DNA of 64,000 nucleotides from Robinsoniella peoriensis (GTDB lineage Bacteria; Bacillota; Clostridia; Lachnospirales; Lachnospiraceae): assembly GCF_000797495.1 (NCBI RefSeq), contig NZ_JTGN01000003.1, forward strand, positions 412,179 through 476,178, read 5' to 3'. Both the position numbers and the translations under genes were made by a program. Below are positions 8,501 through 22,468 of the stretch, in pieces; positions within the stretch are counted from its first letter, which is position 1; each line of letters opens with the position of its first letter. Under the pieces are notes generated by a model that worked only from the letters and a program-made list of their open reading frames with translations, did not search any database and was not told the origin of the DNA.

Positions 8501-11495
8501 TTTCTGGCCATATGATGAAAGAATCAACGATTATGATTACATTATTGCACTGAATATGATGTTTGGCGTAGGCGGCTCTTACCGCGGTGCAAATGGGCTG
8601 TATCAAGGGGCACCCTCGGAAAATGTTATGAAGACTTGGGGTGAATTCTATAATAAATACAATGATATTTTGAATGGTGATGTGATTCATATAAAACCAC
8701 CGGTATATGATATCCCGGAAGGATCAAACAGCCGTACAAGTGATAAAACATTAGATATTGATGGATTTATTCATGCATCTGTGGATACAAAGCAAAAAGG
8801 GCTGGGCGCATTTTTCAACCAGACCGGAGAAAAAGTTACGCAGAAAGTGAAAGTACCGCTTTATTATACCGGCCTTACGGATTTAAAAGCGGCACCGGCA
8901 CCTGTGGAAGGGTCCCATTACCGTGATGACATGAGGGTATACCCCGGTCTGGGGGATTGGTATGATCCGCCGATACCGGAAATTAATACACCGGAGGGAG
9001 TTCCTACGGATAAAAAAGCAGTATTATGTTTTGGTGATATGAATCCGCAGGAATATACCATTGACAGCAATGGAAACATTGAAATTGAATTAACTATGGA
9101 ACCGGGAACCTATGCATGGTTTACAGTATATGATCCCGAGGATGCGCCGGGAACTTCCGCGGCAATACCGGTTCCCCAAAATGCAGAAGCATCTATGGAG
9201 AGCAGCCAGATCACTCTGAGCTGGGATCCTGTTACCGCAGATGGCAGAAATGTAAAAGAATATGCTGTTTACCGCAATGGCAATTATCTTGGAAAGGCAT
9301 TTACCAATGCATTTACCGATAAGACAATGGAAGCGAATAACAGCTACGAATATGAAATCATACCCGTGCATAATACGGTGTCCGGAACTGGCGCAAAAGT
9401 GGCCATCAGTACAGAAGAGGACAAAGAGGCGCCTGAATTAACAGAAGCAAAAGCAGTGGACAAAAATGTAATCCAACTTCGTTTTAACGAGAAATTAGAC
9501 AGAGAAACGGCGGAAAATACGGGCAGCTACCGTGTTTCTGGAAATGAAGTTTTATCCGCCGCACTGGATGCAGACGGCAAGCAAGTAACGCTGACTCTGA
9601 AAAAAGAAATGAAGGCATTTACAGAAATTGAAGTGGAAGCCGGCGGCATAAAAGATCTATCCGGAAATGTGATTGCTGAAGGCAGTGCCCGGTCAATTGT
9701 ATTCGGAAATCTGAGAGCATTTGATTTTAATGAGACAGACGGAGATGAAATTCTGGATCGCATTAATGGTAAAAATGGAACCATCTATGGAAATTCAATC
9801 CGGGTAAATGGCATTCAGGGATCGGCACTTTCCTTTGACGGAGCGCAGAATTATGTAAATCTTGGTAGAGTAGTAGATCATTTTACAGAGTTCGGGATTT
9901 CTTTCTGGATGAACCCGGAGGATATACAGAAAGAACAGACATTGCTGGGACAACAGCGAGATACATTCCCGGCATGGATGTGGAATCTTGGTATCAGGGA
10001 AGGAAGCGTATTCTTTGAAATCAATAATGGTAAGGGAGGAAATGAACAGGAAGTAAAGGCAGAACTTAAAACGGATCCGGGTCTTATTAAGGAAGGAGAA
10101 TGGAATCATATAACCCTTGTCAGGGAAGGAGACACTTTTGTACTGTATGTAAATGGGAAACAGGAAGCATCGGAAGAAAGTGCAGGTATCGATCAGTCAG
10201 GAAATGAGTATACCATGTGGCTGGGCGGTTACCGCAATGCTGCCGGAGGTGAGCCTGTAAGGCAGTTTAAGGGAATGATTGATGAACTGAATTTTTACAA
10301 TGTCAGTCTGACCGGGGAACGCGTCAGAAGCATATGCATGGAGCATGTAGATGTGGAAGCGAAGAGTGAACTGGAAGGAACCGTTACATTTGCAAAAACT
10401 TTATCCCAGGCAGATTATACGGAAAAAAGCTATGCCAGGATGGCAGAAGTCCTGAAAAATGCAGAGAAATTATTAGAGCGTATCATGCCATCCGCACAGG
10501 AGCTGGAAAGGGTACAGAGTGAATTGAAGGAAGCGATCATGGCTCTTGAGAAGAGAGGGACTGTTGACCCGGAACAATCTTTTGATCAGCTAACAGCACA
10601 GATCCAAAAACTGAACCAGAAGGACTATACGGAAAATGCATGGAAGCAGTTCCAGGCAAAATACCAGGAAATCCTGGCGTCAGGCAAGAAGGACAGAGAA
10701 GCAGTTGCGAGGCTGCAGAATGCATTGGATAACCTGAAGACTAGCAGTGATAATGAGATACTTATGGAAAAGGCAATTCTGGAAAGCGTCATTTCCTGCT
10801 CAAAACTGTTAAAAGCAGATGCTTATACAGCAGTTTCCTGGAAAAAGTATCAGGATGCATTAGCCAATGCACAAAAAATATATGGGGATAACAATGTCTC
10901 CGCAGCAGCGATACAGGCAGCGGCACAAAGCCTCAAGACAGGAATAGCGCAGCTGGAAAAAGCGGCACCTGCCGCGAATCCGGTATCCCTTCCGAAATCC
11001 GGCACTGCTTTTAGCTATAAGGGACTGAAATACAAAGTACAGAAATCTACGGAAAAAGAAAGAACAGTGAGTGTTATAGGAGCGGTATCAAAGTCAGTTA
11101 AAAAAGTAAGCATTCCGTCAACTGTCAAATATAAAGATTATACATTTAAAGTTGTTTATATCAGAAGCAGTTCTTTCAGGAACTTTAAAAAACTTTCTAG
11201 TGTAAGTATAGGCAGCAATGTTGCTTCGATTGGCCCGCGTGCATTCCAGAACTGTAAAATGCTGAGCAGTGTAAAGATAGGAAGAGACGTAGCGAAAATA
11301 GGAAACTATGCATTCTATGGAACGGAAAAGAAACTGAAAAATGTTAAGATTTATTCTGCCAGACTGCATGAGGTAGGTAAAAAGGCATTCGATCAGAGTA
11401 GAAGCAATGCGGTAATAAAGGTACCGTCTTCTAAGTTAAGAACGTATAAAAAGTTATTGAAAGACAAAGGAATTAAAAAGGTTGTAAAATTTTAA
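5595..11495 (+). CDS. Secreted multidomain glycosidase with clan GH-D-like barrel, two LamG, Ig/FN3, FIVAR and LRR_5 modules
   Basis: The protein is 1966 aa, with an AGGAGG site just upstream and a signal peptide (KKSLALAVSASM, cleavage near PVSAAE). Domains: LamG/concanavalin-like about 95-322; Ig-like Big_5 about 323-433; beta-sandwich about 440-710 (YEIYDEIPVISKYV); TIM-barrel-like catalytic region about 730-1050; FN3 about 1192-1275; Ig-like about 1278-1372; second LamG about 1373-1580; three FIVAR repeats about 1589-1790; BspA-like LRR about 1805-1966. In the barrel, GMDCIEIDGTYPSW places an Asp at the end of a beta strand, as in the nucleophile position of GH27/GH31/GH36 enzymes, and VYINSPDWHYMNG may be another active-site strand. 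I cannot assign the exact GH family or substrate. The C-terminal tail matches that of the preceding gene, so both probably act at the cell surface. A terminator follows. Confidence 0.7.
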   Translation: MIQKWMKKSLALAVSASMVMGAVPVSAAELITENTVQKETAEPEAGNNESLTDPVGSHGEALEFDGISNYIDTAVNDAKMKDLAAEGNPDEEIELPESLFQFTMDEVVDGTGENAGKKVVINETDQKEYAVNGNYRVDDFGIYGKSLEFNGNNTYINIGNPDIHDEYTFEAWVNIDPSGGNSLNKIFGRDRTTVPQNAFYFCVRNNGNIEFENKGTAGGTWIAAGEDYRLAFDNWSHLAVTCDKNTYKMYLNGELIASEAVAMQIDQALNPNDLLIGSGWNADGSAIFNGHAFKGRMDDVRIFNVALTEQQIQKSTEGILQNLPPEIKGVSPSDGSTISKQGKIAVTYNMAVQLSTEAIIFKDETTGTEVPAACEVLDCDEKVEGAETLEITAAEPLASGHVYSLTIPAGALENLQGITNRELKIFTFSVGIELEGNSAESTLGDWLNGEVKIPSTIVQKDDTVTLSNGIVERTFDVSKNFMTTGYNNLYTGLDLLENGSLGADMEVVLNDHYTDGDDGEVRYRIGGEDSDFEYLNYTTEENTEEIFHWEYDPRMADPTMKDTPWPAKGKALIVNYGAKDSVEEKYRGVKLQVRYEIYDEIPVISKYVKVVNEGGEKVVVQHLRSEILPIQIPKKDALYMETSYNGGNPNHDRNNGRHQSVQWKDNGTFGQLISQYSYEPDLGQKIEEFGPAYTLQPGETFTGFRTYELFQSSSYYEWQQLAVKKMYRVLFPQTTDNPTIYHLISSDEKKIKEGIDQAKASGFNMVLLSFGSGVNVEDVSAGNIEKYKRICDYAHEKDILIGSYTMVVSRGDQGAHESYNGCWGNMRCMTSAAAETSLQNALKFYKETGMDCIEIDGTYPSWVCNNKKPEHIGHDGEQDSIAKQWETAVRDFYKDLREMNVYINSPDWHYMNGASMGVMGYEEAAFAIPRAHQLIYGREIAYYGTFGKMPSMGWTLVPFSAYTGGDDSVFWPYDERINDYDYIIALNMMFGVGGSYRGANGLYQGAPSENVMKTWGEFYNKYNDILNGDVIHIKPPVYDIPEGSNSRTSDKTLDIDGFIHASVDTKQKGLGAFFNQTGEKVTQKVKVPLYYTGLTDLKAAPAPVEGSHYRDDMRVYPGLGDWYDPPIPEINTPEGVPTDKKAVLCFGDMNPQEYTIDSNGNIEIELTMEPGTYAWFTVYDPEDAPGTSAAIPVPQNAEASMESSQITLSWDPVTADGRNVKEYAVYRNGNYLGKAFTNAFTDKTMEANNSYEYEIIPVHNTVSGTGAKVAISTEEDKEAPELTEAKAVDKNVIQLRFNEKLDRETAENTGSYRVSGNEVLSAALDADGKQVTLTLKKEMKAFTEIEVEAGGIKDLSGNVIAEGSARSIVFGNLRAFDFNETDGDEILDRINGKNGTIYGNSIRVNGIQGSALSFDGAQNYVNLGRVVDHFTEFGISFWMNPEDIQKEQTLLGQQRDTFPAWMWNLGIREGSVFFEINNGKGGNEQEVKAELKTDPGLIKEGEWNHITLVREGDTFVLYVNGKQEASEESAGIDQSGNEYTMWLGGYRNAAGGEPVRQFKGMIDELNFYNVSLTGERVRSICMEHVDVEAKSELEGTVTFAKTLSQADYTEKSYARMAEVLKNAEKLLERIMPSAQELERVQSELKEAIMALEKRGTVDPEQSFDQLTAQIQKLNQKDYTENAWKQFQAKYQEILASGKKDREAVARLQNALDNLKTSSDNEILMEKAILESVISCSKLLKADAYTAVSWKKYQDALANAQKIYGDNNVSAAAIQAAAQSLKTGIAQLEKAAPAANPVSLPKSGTAFSYKGLKYKVQKSTEKERTVSVIGAVSKSVKKVSIPSTVKYKDYTFKVVYIRSSSFRNFKKLSSVSIGSNVASIGPRAFQNCKMLSSVKIGRDVAKIGNYAFYGTEKKLKNVKIYSARLHEVGKKAFDQSRSNAVIKVPSSKLRTYKKLLKDKGIKKVVKF

Positions 11496-11576
11496 TTCAC
11501 CGTTCCATCCATATTCCATATTAAAACTGACAAAAGTTCTTCCATATGCATGAGAGAGCAGTCTGATCAGGAGATG

Positions 11577-11613
11577 CAGCAGGAGATGTAAAAATATATC
11601 TCCTGCTGTTTTT
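11577..11613 (+). terminator. Intrinsic terminator after the secreted glycosidase pair
   Basis: An 11-bp perfect stem (CAGCAGGAGAT at 11577-11587 with ATCTCCTGCTG at 11598-11608) has a 10-nt loop and is followed by five T. It ends the 910-11495 transcription unit. The rest of the 312-bp gap (11614-11807) is very A-rich. It holds a possible -10 (TATTAT near 11731) but no good -35, and I see no gene in it. Confidence 0.85.
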
Positions 11614-11807
11614 GTACCTTCTTCTGCTGAGATTCATTTGTCAGATTTAAGCTAAACACAACTCAGATTACAGCAAAATAAAGACAAAAAGGACAAAAAA
11701 ACGATATAACAATTTCTTCTTACCTGATATTATTATGACATCAAACAAGAATGTTAAAAACGCGCGTAATTAGCACAGATTTAGTATGAAAGTAAAGGAG
11801 AGAAGAT

Positions 11808-13205
11808 ATGTTAAATTTTGCAACAAAGCACGATGATCCAGAGGCAGCACTAGGCTGGGCAGAACGGCTTGGTTATGGCTCAGGCATGTTTGGTATGGGA
11901 TTGATTAATGGTATTCTCGGATCGTTTTTAATGGTATATTTTACGAATGTTTCTTTTATGGATGCCGGAGTAGCCGGTACAATTGTAGCGGTCTCCAAAA
12001 TATTTGACGGCATCAGCGATTTAGTTATGGGTAATATTGTTGACCGTACACAATCAAAAATGGGCAAGGCCAGGGTCTGGCTGCTGCGGATGTGCCTTCC
12101 GCTGGTATTGTCCACAATCCTGTTATTTTCTATTCCGGCTTCCATGACGGGTTTAGTAAAATGTGTTTATGTTTTTATCATGTATAATATTGTTAATGCT
12201 GTATTTTACACCTCAATGGCAGTTCCATATAATTCCATGAATTATCTTATGACCAGAAACCGTTATGAGCGTGGACTTTTAGGAAATATCAATCAGATCT
12301 TTTCAACACTTGCCAATATTGCCATGAATACCTTTTTTATTAAGCTTCTTACTGCATTTGGCGGAGGCGATATGTATTCCCAGAAGGGGTGGACAATGGC
12401 ATTCATTGTTGTGGGAATAATTGTGGCTGCAGCCAGCGTTATTACTGTTATGGGAACCAAAGAGCGGATTCATGAAACCGGGAAAAAAGGGAAAGGAACC
12501 ACAGATGCATCCAATCCGGCAGGTGCGGTAAAATCCCTTTTTAAAAATAAATATTGGGTTATTCTTACTATTTGTATGTTCCTGATTTTCTTTGTAATTG
12601 TCATGTATGTAGTTGCTGCGATTTATTATGCTCAATATGTATTGGGGGATGCAGGTTATTATACAGCGATTAATAATGCGATTTCCGTTGCACAATTTGG
12701 AATCATGTTCATTACCCCATTTTTTATGAAGAGATTCGGCAAACACAAGATATATCAGTTTGGATTGCTGTTTCTTATCGTTGGATTTGCTGGAACCGGG
12801 CTGAGCGGTACGAATATACCGCTATTAATCTTTTTCAATGCAGTCAAGGGTCTTGGTCTGGGGGCTGCCGGAGGCATGGCATTTGGAATGATTTCTGATA
12901 CAATTGATTATGGACAGTGGAAAACAGGGATCCGTGCCGTTGGTATGGGTAATGCAGGTATTAGCACGGCACAGAAGCTGGGACTTGGTCTTGGACAGGC
13001 TGTAATGGGATGGGTTTTATCTGCCGGCGGTTTCAATGCTTTGCTGGAAACCCAGCCTGACACTGCACTGACTGCAATCAGTATATGTTATAACTGGATT
13101 CCTGTTGGATGCGTTATTTTAGCTTTTATACTGATGTTGTTCTATCGGCTGGATGAAGAAATGCCATCTATTATAACGGAACTTGAAACCCGGGAAAAAG
13201 AATAA
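11808..13205 (+). CDS. GPH-family sugar:cation symporter (MFS, MelB-like)
   Basis: This is a 465-aa polytopic membrane protein with about 12 hydrophobic segments. The family signature is present between the first transmembrane segments (SDLVMGNIVDRTQSKMGKAR), matching the glycoside-pentoside-hexuronide:cation symporters. A second characteristic stretch, MISDTIDYGQWKTG, lies in the C-terminal half. The RBS (AAAGGAGAG) is well placed before ATG 11808. The gene heads an operon with GH78, a metallo-beta-lactamase/GH1 fusion and a ROK kinase, so the likely cargo is a small rhamnose-containing glycoside that is hydrolysed inside the cell. Substrate and coupling ion cannot be read from the sequence. 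Confidence 0.87.
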   Translation: MLNFATKHDDPEAALGWAERLGYGSGMFGMGLINGILGSFLMVYFTNVSFMDAGVAGTIVAVSKIFDGISDLVMGNIVDRTQSKMGKARVWLLRMCLPLVLSTILLFSIPASMTGLVKCVYVFIMYNIVNAVFYTSMAVPYNSMNYLMTRNRYERGLLGNINQIFSTLANIAMNTFFIKLLTAFGGGDMYSQKGWTMAFIVVGIIVAAASVITVMGTKERIHETGKKGKGTTDASNPAGAVKSLFKNKYWVILTICMFLIFFVIVMYVVAAIYYAQYVLGDAGYYTAINNAISVAQFGIMFITPFFMKRFGKHKIYQFGLLFLIVGFAGTGLSGTNIPLLIFFNAVKGLGLGAAGGMAFGMISDTIDYGQWKTGIRAVGMGNAGISTAQKLGLGLGQAVMGWVLSAGGFNALLETQPDTALTAISICYNWIPVGCVILAFILMLFYRLDEEMPSIITELETREKE

Positions 13206-13224
13206 GAACCAAAGGTGAAATTTT

Positions 13225-19228
<6,004 letters not shown>

Positions 19229-19280
19229 ATGTGGCAGACGCGGTGGCTGCCTGATTTAGATAAAAGGTTTCTGTCTGCGT

Positions 19281-19309
19281 AGAAGCATCTCACATGTTGA
19301 GGTGCTTCT
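19281..19309 (+). terminator. Hairpin at end of the symporter-GH78-MBL/GH1-ROK operon
   Basis: AGAAGCATCTCA at about 19281-19292 pairs with TGAGGTGCTTCT at about 19298-19309 (one G:T pair) around a short loop. There is no clear T tract, only GTTGCG, so it may be a weak or bidirectional terminator between this operon and the convergent AraC gene. Confidence 0.5.
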
Positions 19310-19392
19310 GTTGCGTATATTATTGAGGTCTTGTAGTCAGTTGTGTGAAAAATATTGTTAATAAACTGCAGATAATACGATTAGAATTCTTT

Positions 19393-20604
19393 CTATATTT
19401 TCATATTTTTTCGTCGATATCCCGCAGGTGTTTCTCCTGTCACCTTCTGAAAAGTATCAGAAAAAAAGCTCCGCGAACTAAACCCGAGCTCATTACTGAT
19501 ATCAATAATACTCATATTTGTCGTGCTAAGTAAAATCTTAGCCTTCTTTATCCGTTCCTGATGGATATACTTACTAATGCTACTTCCCATTTCCTGTTTG
19601 AATTTACGGGAAAAATAGTATTCGGTATATCCCGCACGGGATGCCAGAAACTGAGTGGTTAGCTTATCAGTGATATGCATGGTGATATAATCGCAGCAAC
19701 TTAGGACAGCTCTGGAAATATTGGCATTGGTTCGTACCTGTCGAACTTTTTGAACATATTCCTCCATGATGTTTTCAACAAGAACCGAGGCTTCCGGAAT
19801 AGAACCGGAGTCTTCAATTCTTTGGGTATAATAATCTTGCATAGTATAGGAAACAGCAGGAGATAGGCCTCCTTCGATGGCTGCACGAGAACAAAGTGTC
19901 AAAAGGACAATCGCATTATTCTTAGCATTGCGCAGGGGGCCTCCTGAATCAAATTTAACACCGCTGCTTAAGGTGCGGGATGCATTTAAAGCTTCTTTAT
20001 AATGGAGATTTCCATCCCGAATCATCTGAATAAATGTCTGCTCTGATGCCCAGATACCCCAGTGTTCATCTGATTTGGAGGATAAGTTGTCCGTATTCTT
20101 AGAATTATCTGTTGATGTAATATGCTGTAGTTGATCAATGGCAATTTTTTCTCCAGTGATACAGTAGTGAAGCATAATTGCATACTGGTAGAGGAGATTG
20201 AGCGGTACGATTGGAACCTCTTCCAGCTGCCTTAGTACATCCATCCGGATATGGACGGACAAATCGTGCCGGTTAAGACTTTCTTTTACCTGCTGGTAAG
20301 AATTCTTTCCGGTAAAAATTGGGCCAATGACATGGACATGAGTCAAGCTGTTGCCATCCCATTCAAAGTCGGCAATCCACAGAAAATTCAAAAAGGTATC
20401 TAATATGAGCGGATAATGACCGGTCTTGGCATAGTTAAGCAGATAAGCTGACTGACTTAGTAAGGAATAATTATTACCTGCGGCAAACTCTTTGGGACAG
20501 CTCGTATGAAGCAATGTCAAATCGGCAGCATAGGTCCAGTAGTATATATTATGGCTACAACAAATCAGTTCTTGAAATAATTTTAGATTTTCTATGATAC
20601 TCAT
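19393..20604 (-). CDS. AraC-family transcriptional regulator
   Basis: The 403-aa protein has two C-terminal AraC helix-turn-helix motifs in the last 100 residues (TTQFLASRAGYTEYYFSRKF, then SIIDISNELGFSSRSFFSDT). The N-terminal 280 residues are an uncharacterised sensor of the kind seen in Firmicute AraC regulators of sugar loci, not a cupin and not a receiver domain. An AAAGGGG site lies 7 nt before ATG 20604. The gene sits between two rhamnosidase operons, converging on the first and divergent from the second, so it may activate either. It probably shares a transcript with the small gene just upstream (45-bp gap). Confidence 0.87.
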   Translation of the reverse strand: MSIIENLKLFQELICCSHNIYYWTYAADLTLLHTSCPKEFAAGNNYSLLSQSAYLLNYAKTGHYPLILDTFLNFLWIADFEWDGNSLTHVHVIGPIFTGKNSYQQVKESLNRHDLSVHIRMDVLRQLEEVPIVPLNLLYQYAIMLHYCITGEKIAIDQLQHITSTDNSKNTDNLSSKSDEHWGIWASEQTFIQMIRDGNLHYKEALNASRTLSSGVKFDSGGPLRNAKNNAIVLLTLCSRAAIEGGLSPAVSYTMQDYYTQRIEDSGSIPEASVLVENIMEEYVQKVRQVRTNANISRAVLSCCDYITMHITDKLTTQFLASRAGYTEYYFSRKFKQEMGSSISKYIHQERIKKAKILLSTTNMSIIDISNELGFSSRSFFSDTFQKVTGETPAGYRRKNMKI

Positions 20605-20649
20605 TACACATTCCCCTTTCTATCATATAAACATGCGGACTTTGAACTG

Positions 20650-20889
20650 CTACGCTCTGCTCTCTTCTAAATAGGGGGAGAGTTTGGGAATATCCTCTTC
20701 GCTCATACAACAAATCGTTCCCTGACTCCAATCATAGGAATGGCTGGCAACAGTACAAAAGATATATTGGCTCAAAGTAGAACTAAGATTAAGTCTGTCT
20801 CCATCTGATGTTTCATAATACACTTCACCTTGGCATTTCTGAATTTCCAATAAAAACTTTGCTATATCTATATTTGATTTTAAATTCAT
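20650..20889 (-). CDS. Small uncharacterised protein (79 aa)
   Basis: A longer frame starts at 21009, but the best start is the ATG at 20889, preceded by TTAGGAG at good spacing. The product is 79 aa: MNLKSNIDIAKFLLEIQKCQ at the start, a central GDRLNLSSTLSQYIF, and an acidic C-terminus. From memory, similar short proteins with the NLKSNIDI opening and the DGDxLNLxSxLSQY motif occur in Lachnospiraceae, but I know of no function. It has no signal peptide, membrane helix or HTH that I can see. It precedes the AraC gene on the same strand. Confidence 0.6.
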   Translation of the reverse strand: MNLKSNIDIAKFLLEIQKCQGEVYYETSDGDRLNLSSTLSQYIFCTVASHSYDWSQGTICCMSEEDIPKLSPYLEESRA

Positions 20890-21032
20890 ATCCTTCGCTC
20901 CTAATCTCTTATCGTATGCTTCCATTCTAGTATATAATACAATCTGAAAAAAAACAGTTAAAAATTCGCGATTTTGTTCAAAAAATGGTTGATAAAGAAT
21001 TATAGACAAATATCAAACAAAAAAGCAAAATT

Positions 21033-21061
21033 TTGAAAACAAAGAAATGAAATAGTATATA
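21033..21061 (+). promoter_or_regulatory. Predicted sigma-A promoter for the GH1-symporter-GH78-GH2 operon
   Basis: TTGAAA (21033-21038) and TATATA (21056-21061) are separated by 17 bp, 66 bp before the first start codon at 21127. The region is A-rich, with several CAAA runs upstream that might be regulator contacts; none forms a clear dyad. Confidence 0.55.
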
Positions 21062-21126
21062 TAATCAGATTATGGAGAAAAGAAACATGTAAGAGCAAAT
21101 TTGGTTAGAGTAGAGAGGAGAAGCAA

Positions 21127-22443
21127 ATGATGTTTTCAAAAGATTTTATGCTTGGAGCTGCGACAGCAGCACATCAGGTGGAGGGAAACAACATACACAG
21201 CGATTATTGGGTACAGGAACAGATATCACATTCTATGTTTAATGAGCCGTCCCTGGATTCAGTGGATCATTATCATCGGTATAAAGAAGATATTCATCTG
21301 ATGGCAGAGGCGGGACTTAATACCTACCGTTTTTCAATTGAATGGGCGAGGATCCAACCAGAACCGGATACGTGGGATGAGGCAGAAGTACAGCATTATC
21401 GTAATGTGTTGGACTGTTGCTATGCAAATCATGTGCGACCAATCGTTACCATGCATCATTTTTCGTCACCTAAATGGCTAATCAGTCAGGGCGGATGGGA
21501 AAACCCGGAAGTGGTGGAGAAGTTTGCTGCATATTGCAAGCGTTTAGCCAATGAACTGGGTGATAAAATGGAATATGTCTGCACGATCAACGAGGCAAAT
21601 ATGCGTCTCCAGTTGGCGGCATTAATGAAAGAAATGGTGCTGCGAATGGGAGGACAACAGACAGATGCAGATAAAGAAATCGGTGATAAAAAGAGTGCAG
21701 CCCAAGAGAGTGATGTGCAAGTTGGTATCAATATGAATAAAGAAAACATGATGCTTAGTATGATGGAGAGTGCACAGGCCTTTGGCCTACAGAATCCCAT
21801 GGATGTTCATACCTTTGTATCTCTGTGTACACCAGAGGGTGACCTATTAGTAATGAAAGCCCATGAAGCAGCAAGGGATGCAATGAAGGAAGCGTGTCCG
21901 CATCTGAAAATTGGCTTGACCTTATCGTTACATGATATGCAGCCTTATCCCGGTGGCGAGGCATTTGCTGAAAAAGAATGGGATGAGGAATTTAAGCACT
22001 ACCTGCCATACATTAAGGATGATGACTATCTGGGCATACAGTGTTATACCAGAAAGCGTTTTGATGAAAACGGTGGTGCCCAGGCAAAAGATGAATGTTT
22101 GCGGACACAGATGGGATATGAGGATTATCCGTTGGCGATTGTAAACGTAACTCGTAAGGTAGCAGATGAATTTAAAGGTGATTTGATTATTACCGAAAAT
22201 GGAATCGCAACGGCAGATGATAGCAGACGTTGCCAGTTTATCCGAGAAGTGACGGAAGGAATCCAAGCTTGTATAAACGATGGGATTCGGGTGAAAGGAT
22301 ATATGTACTGGTCACTCTTAGACAATTTTGAATGGCAGAAAGGCTATGGTATGAAATTTGGCCTAATCGGTGTTGACCGTAGCACTCAGACACGTTATCC
22401 CAAGGAAAGCCTTCAGGTGCTTGGAAGCTTAATGGAACGATAA
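21127..22443 (+). CDS. GH1 family beta-glycosidase
   Basis: The 438-aa cytoplasmic protein opens with LGAATAAHQVEG, a GH1 N-terminal motif. The acid/base glutamate is E156 (INEAN) and the nucleophile E357 (ITENGIA), so it should be active. It also has the C-terminal YMYWSLLDNFEW motif. The substrate is uncertain. A low-similarity insertion around residues 160-220 (MKEMVLRMGGQQTDADK) sits where GH1 enzymes vary in the aglycone site. It is the first gene of an operon with symporter, GH78 and GH2, with GAGAGGAG upstream of ATG 21127. Confidence 0.88.
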   Translation: MMFSKDFMLGAATAAHQVEGNNIHSDYWVQEQISHSMFNEPSLDSVDHYHRYKEDIHLMAEAGLNTYRFSIEWARIQPEPDTWDEAEVQHYRNVLDCCYANHVRPIVTMHHFSSPKWLISQGGWENPEVVEKFAAYCKRLANELGDKMEYVCTINEANMRLQLAALMKEMVLRMGGQQTDADKEIGDKKSAAQESDVQVGINMNKENMMLSMMESAQAFGLQNPMDVHTFVSLCTPEGDLLVMKAHEAARDAMKEACPHLKIGLTLSLHDMQPYPGGEAFAEKEWDEEFKHYLPYIKDDDYLGIQCYTRKRFDENGGAQAKDECLRTQMGYEDYPLAIVNVTRKVADEFKGDLIITENGIATADDSRRCQFIREVTEGIQACINDGIRVKGYMYWSLLDNFEWQKGYGMKFGLIGVDRSTQTRYPKESLQVLGSLMER

Positions 22444-22468
22444 AAGTAAAAGAAAAGGGGGGACAAAA

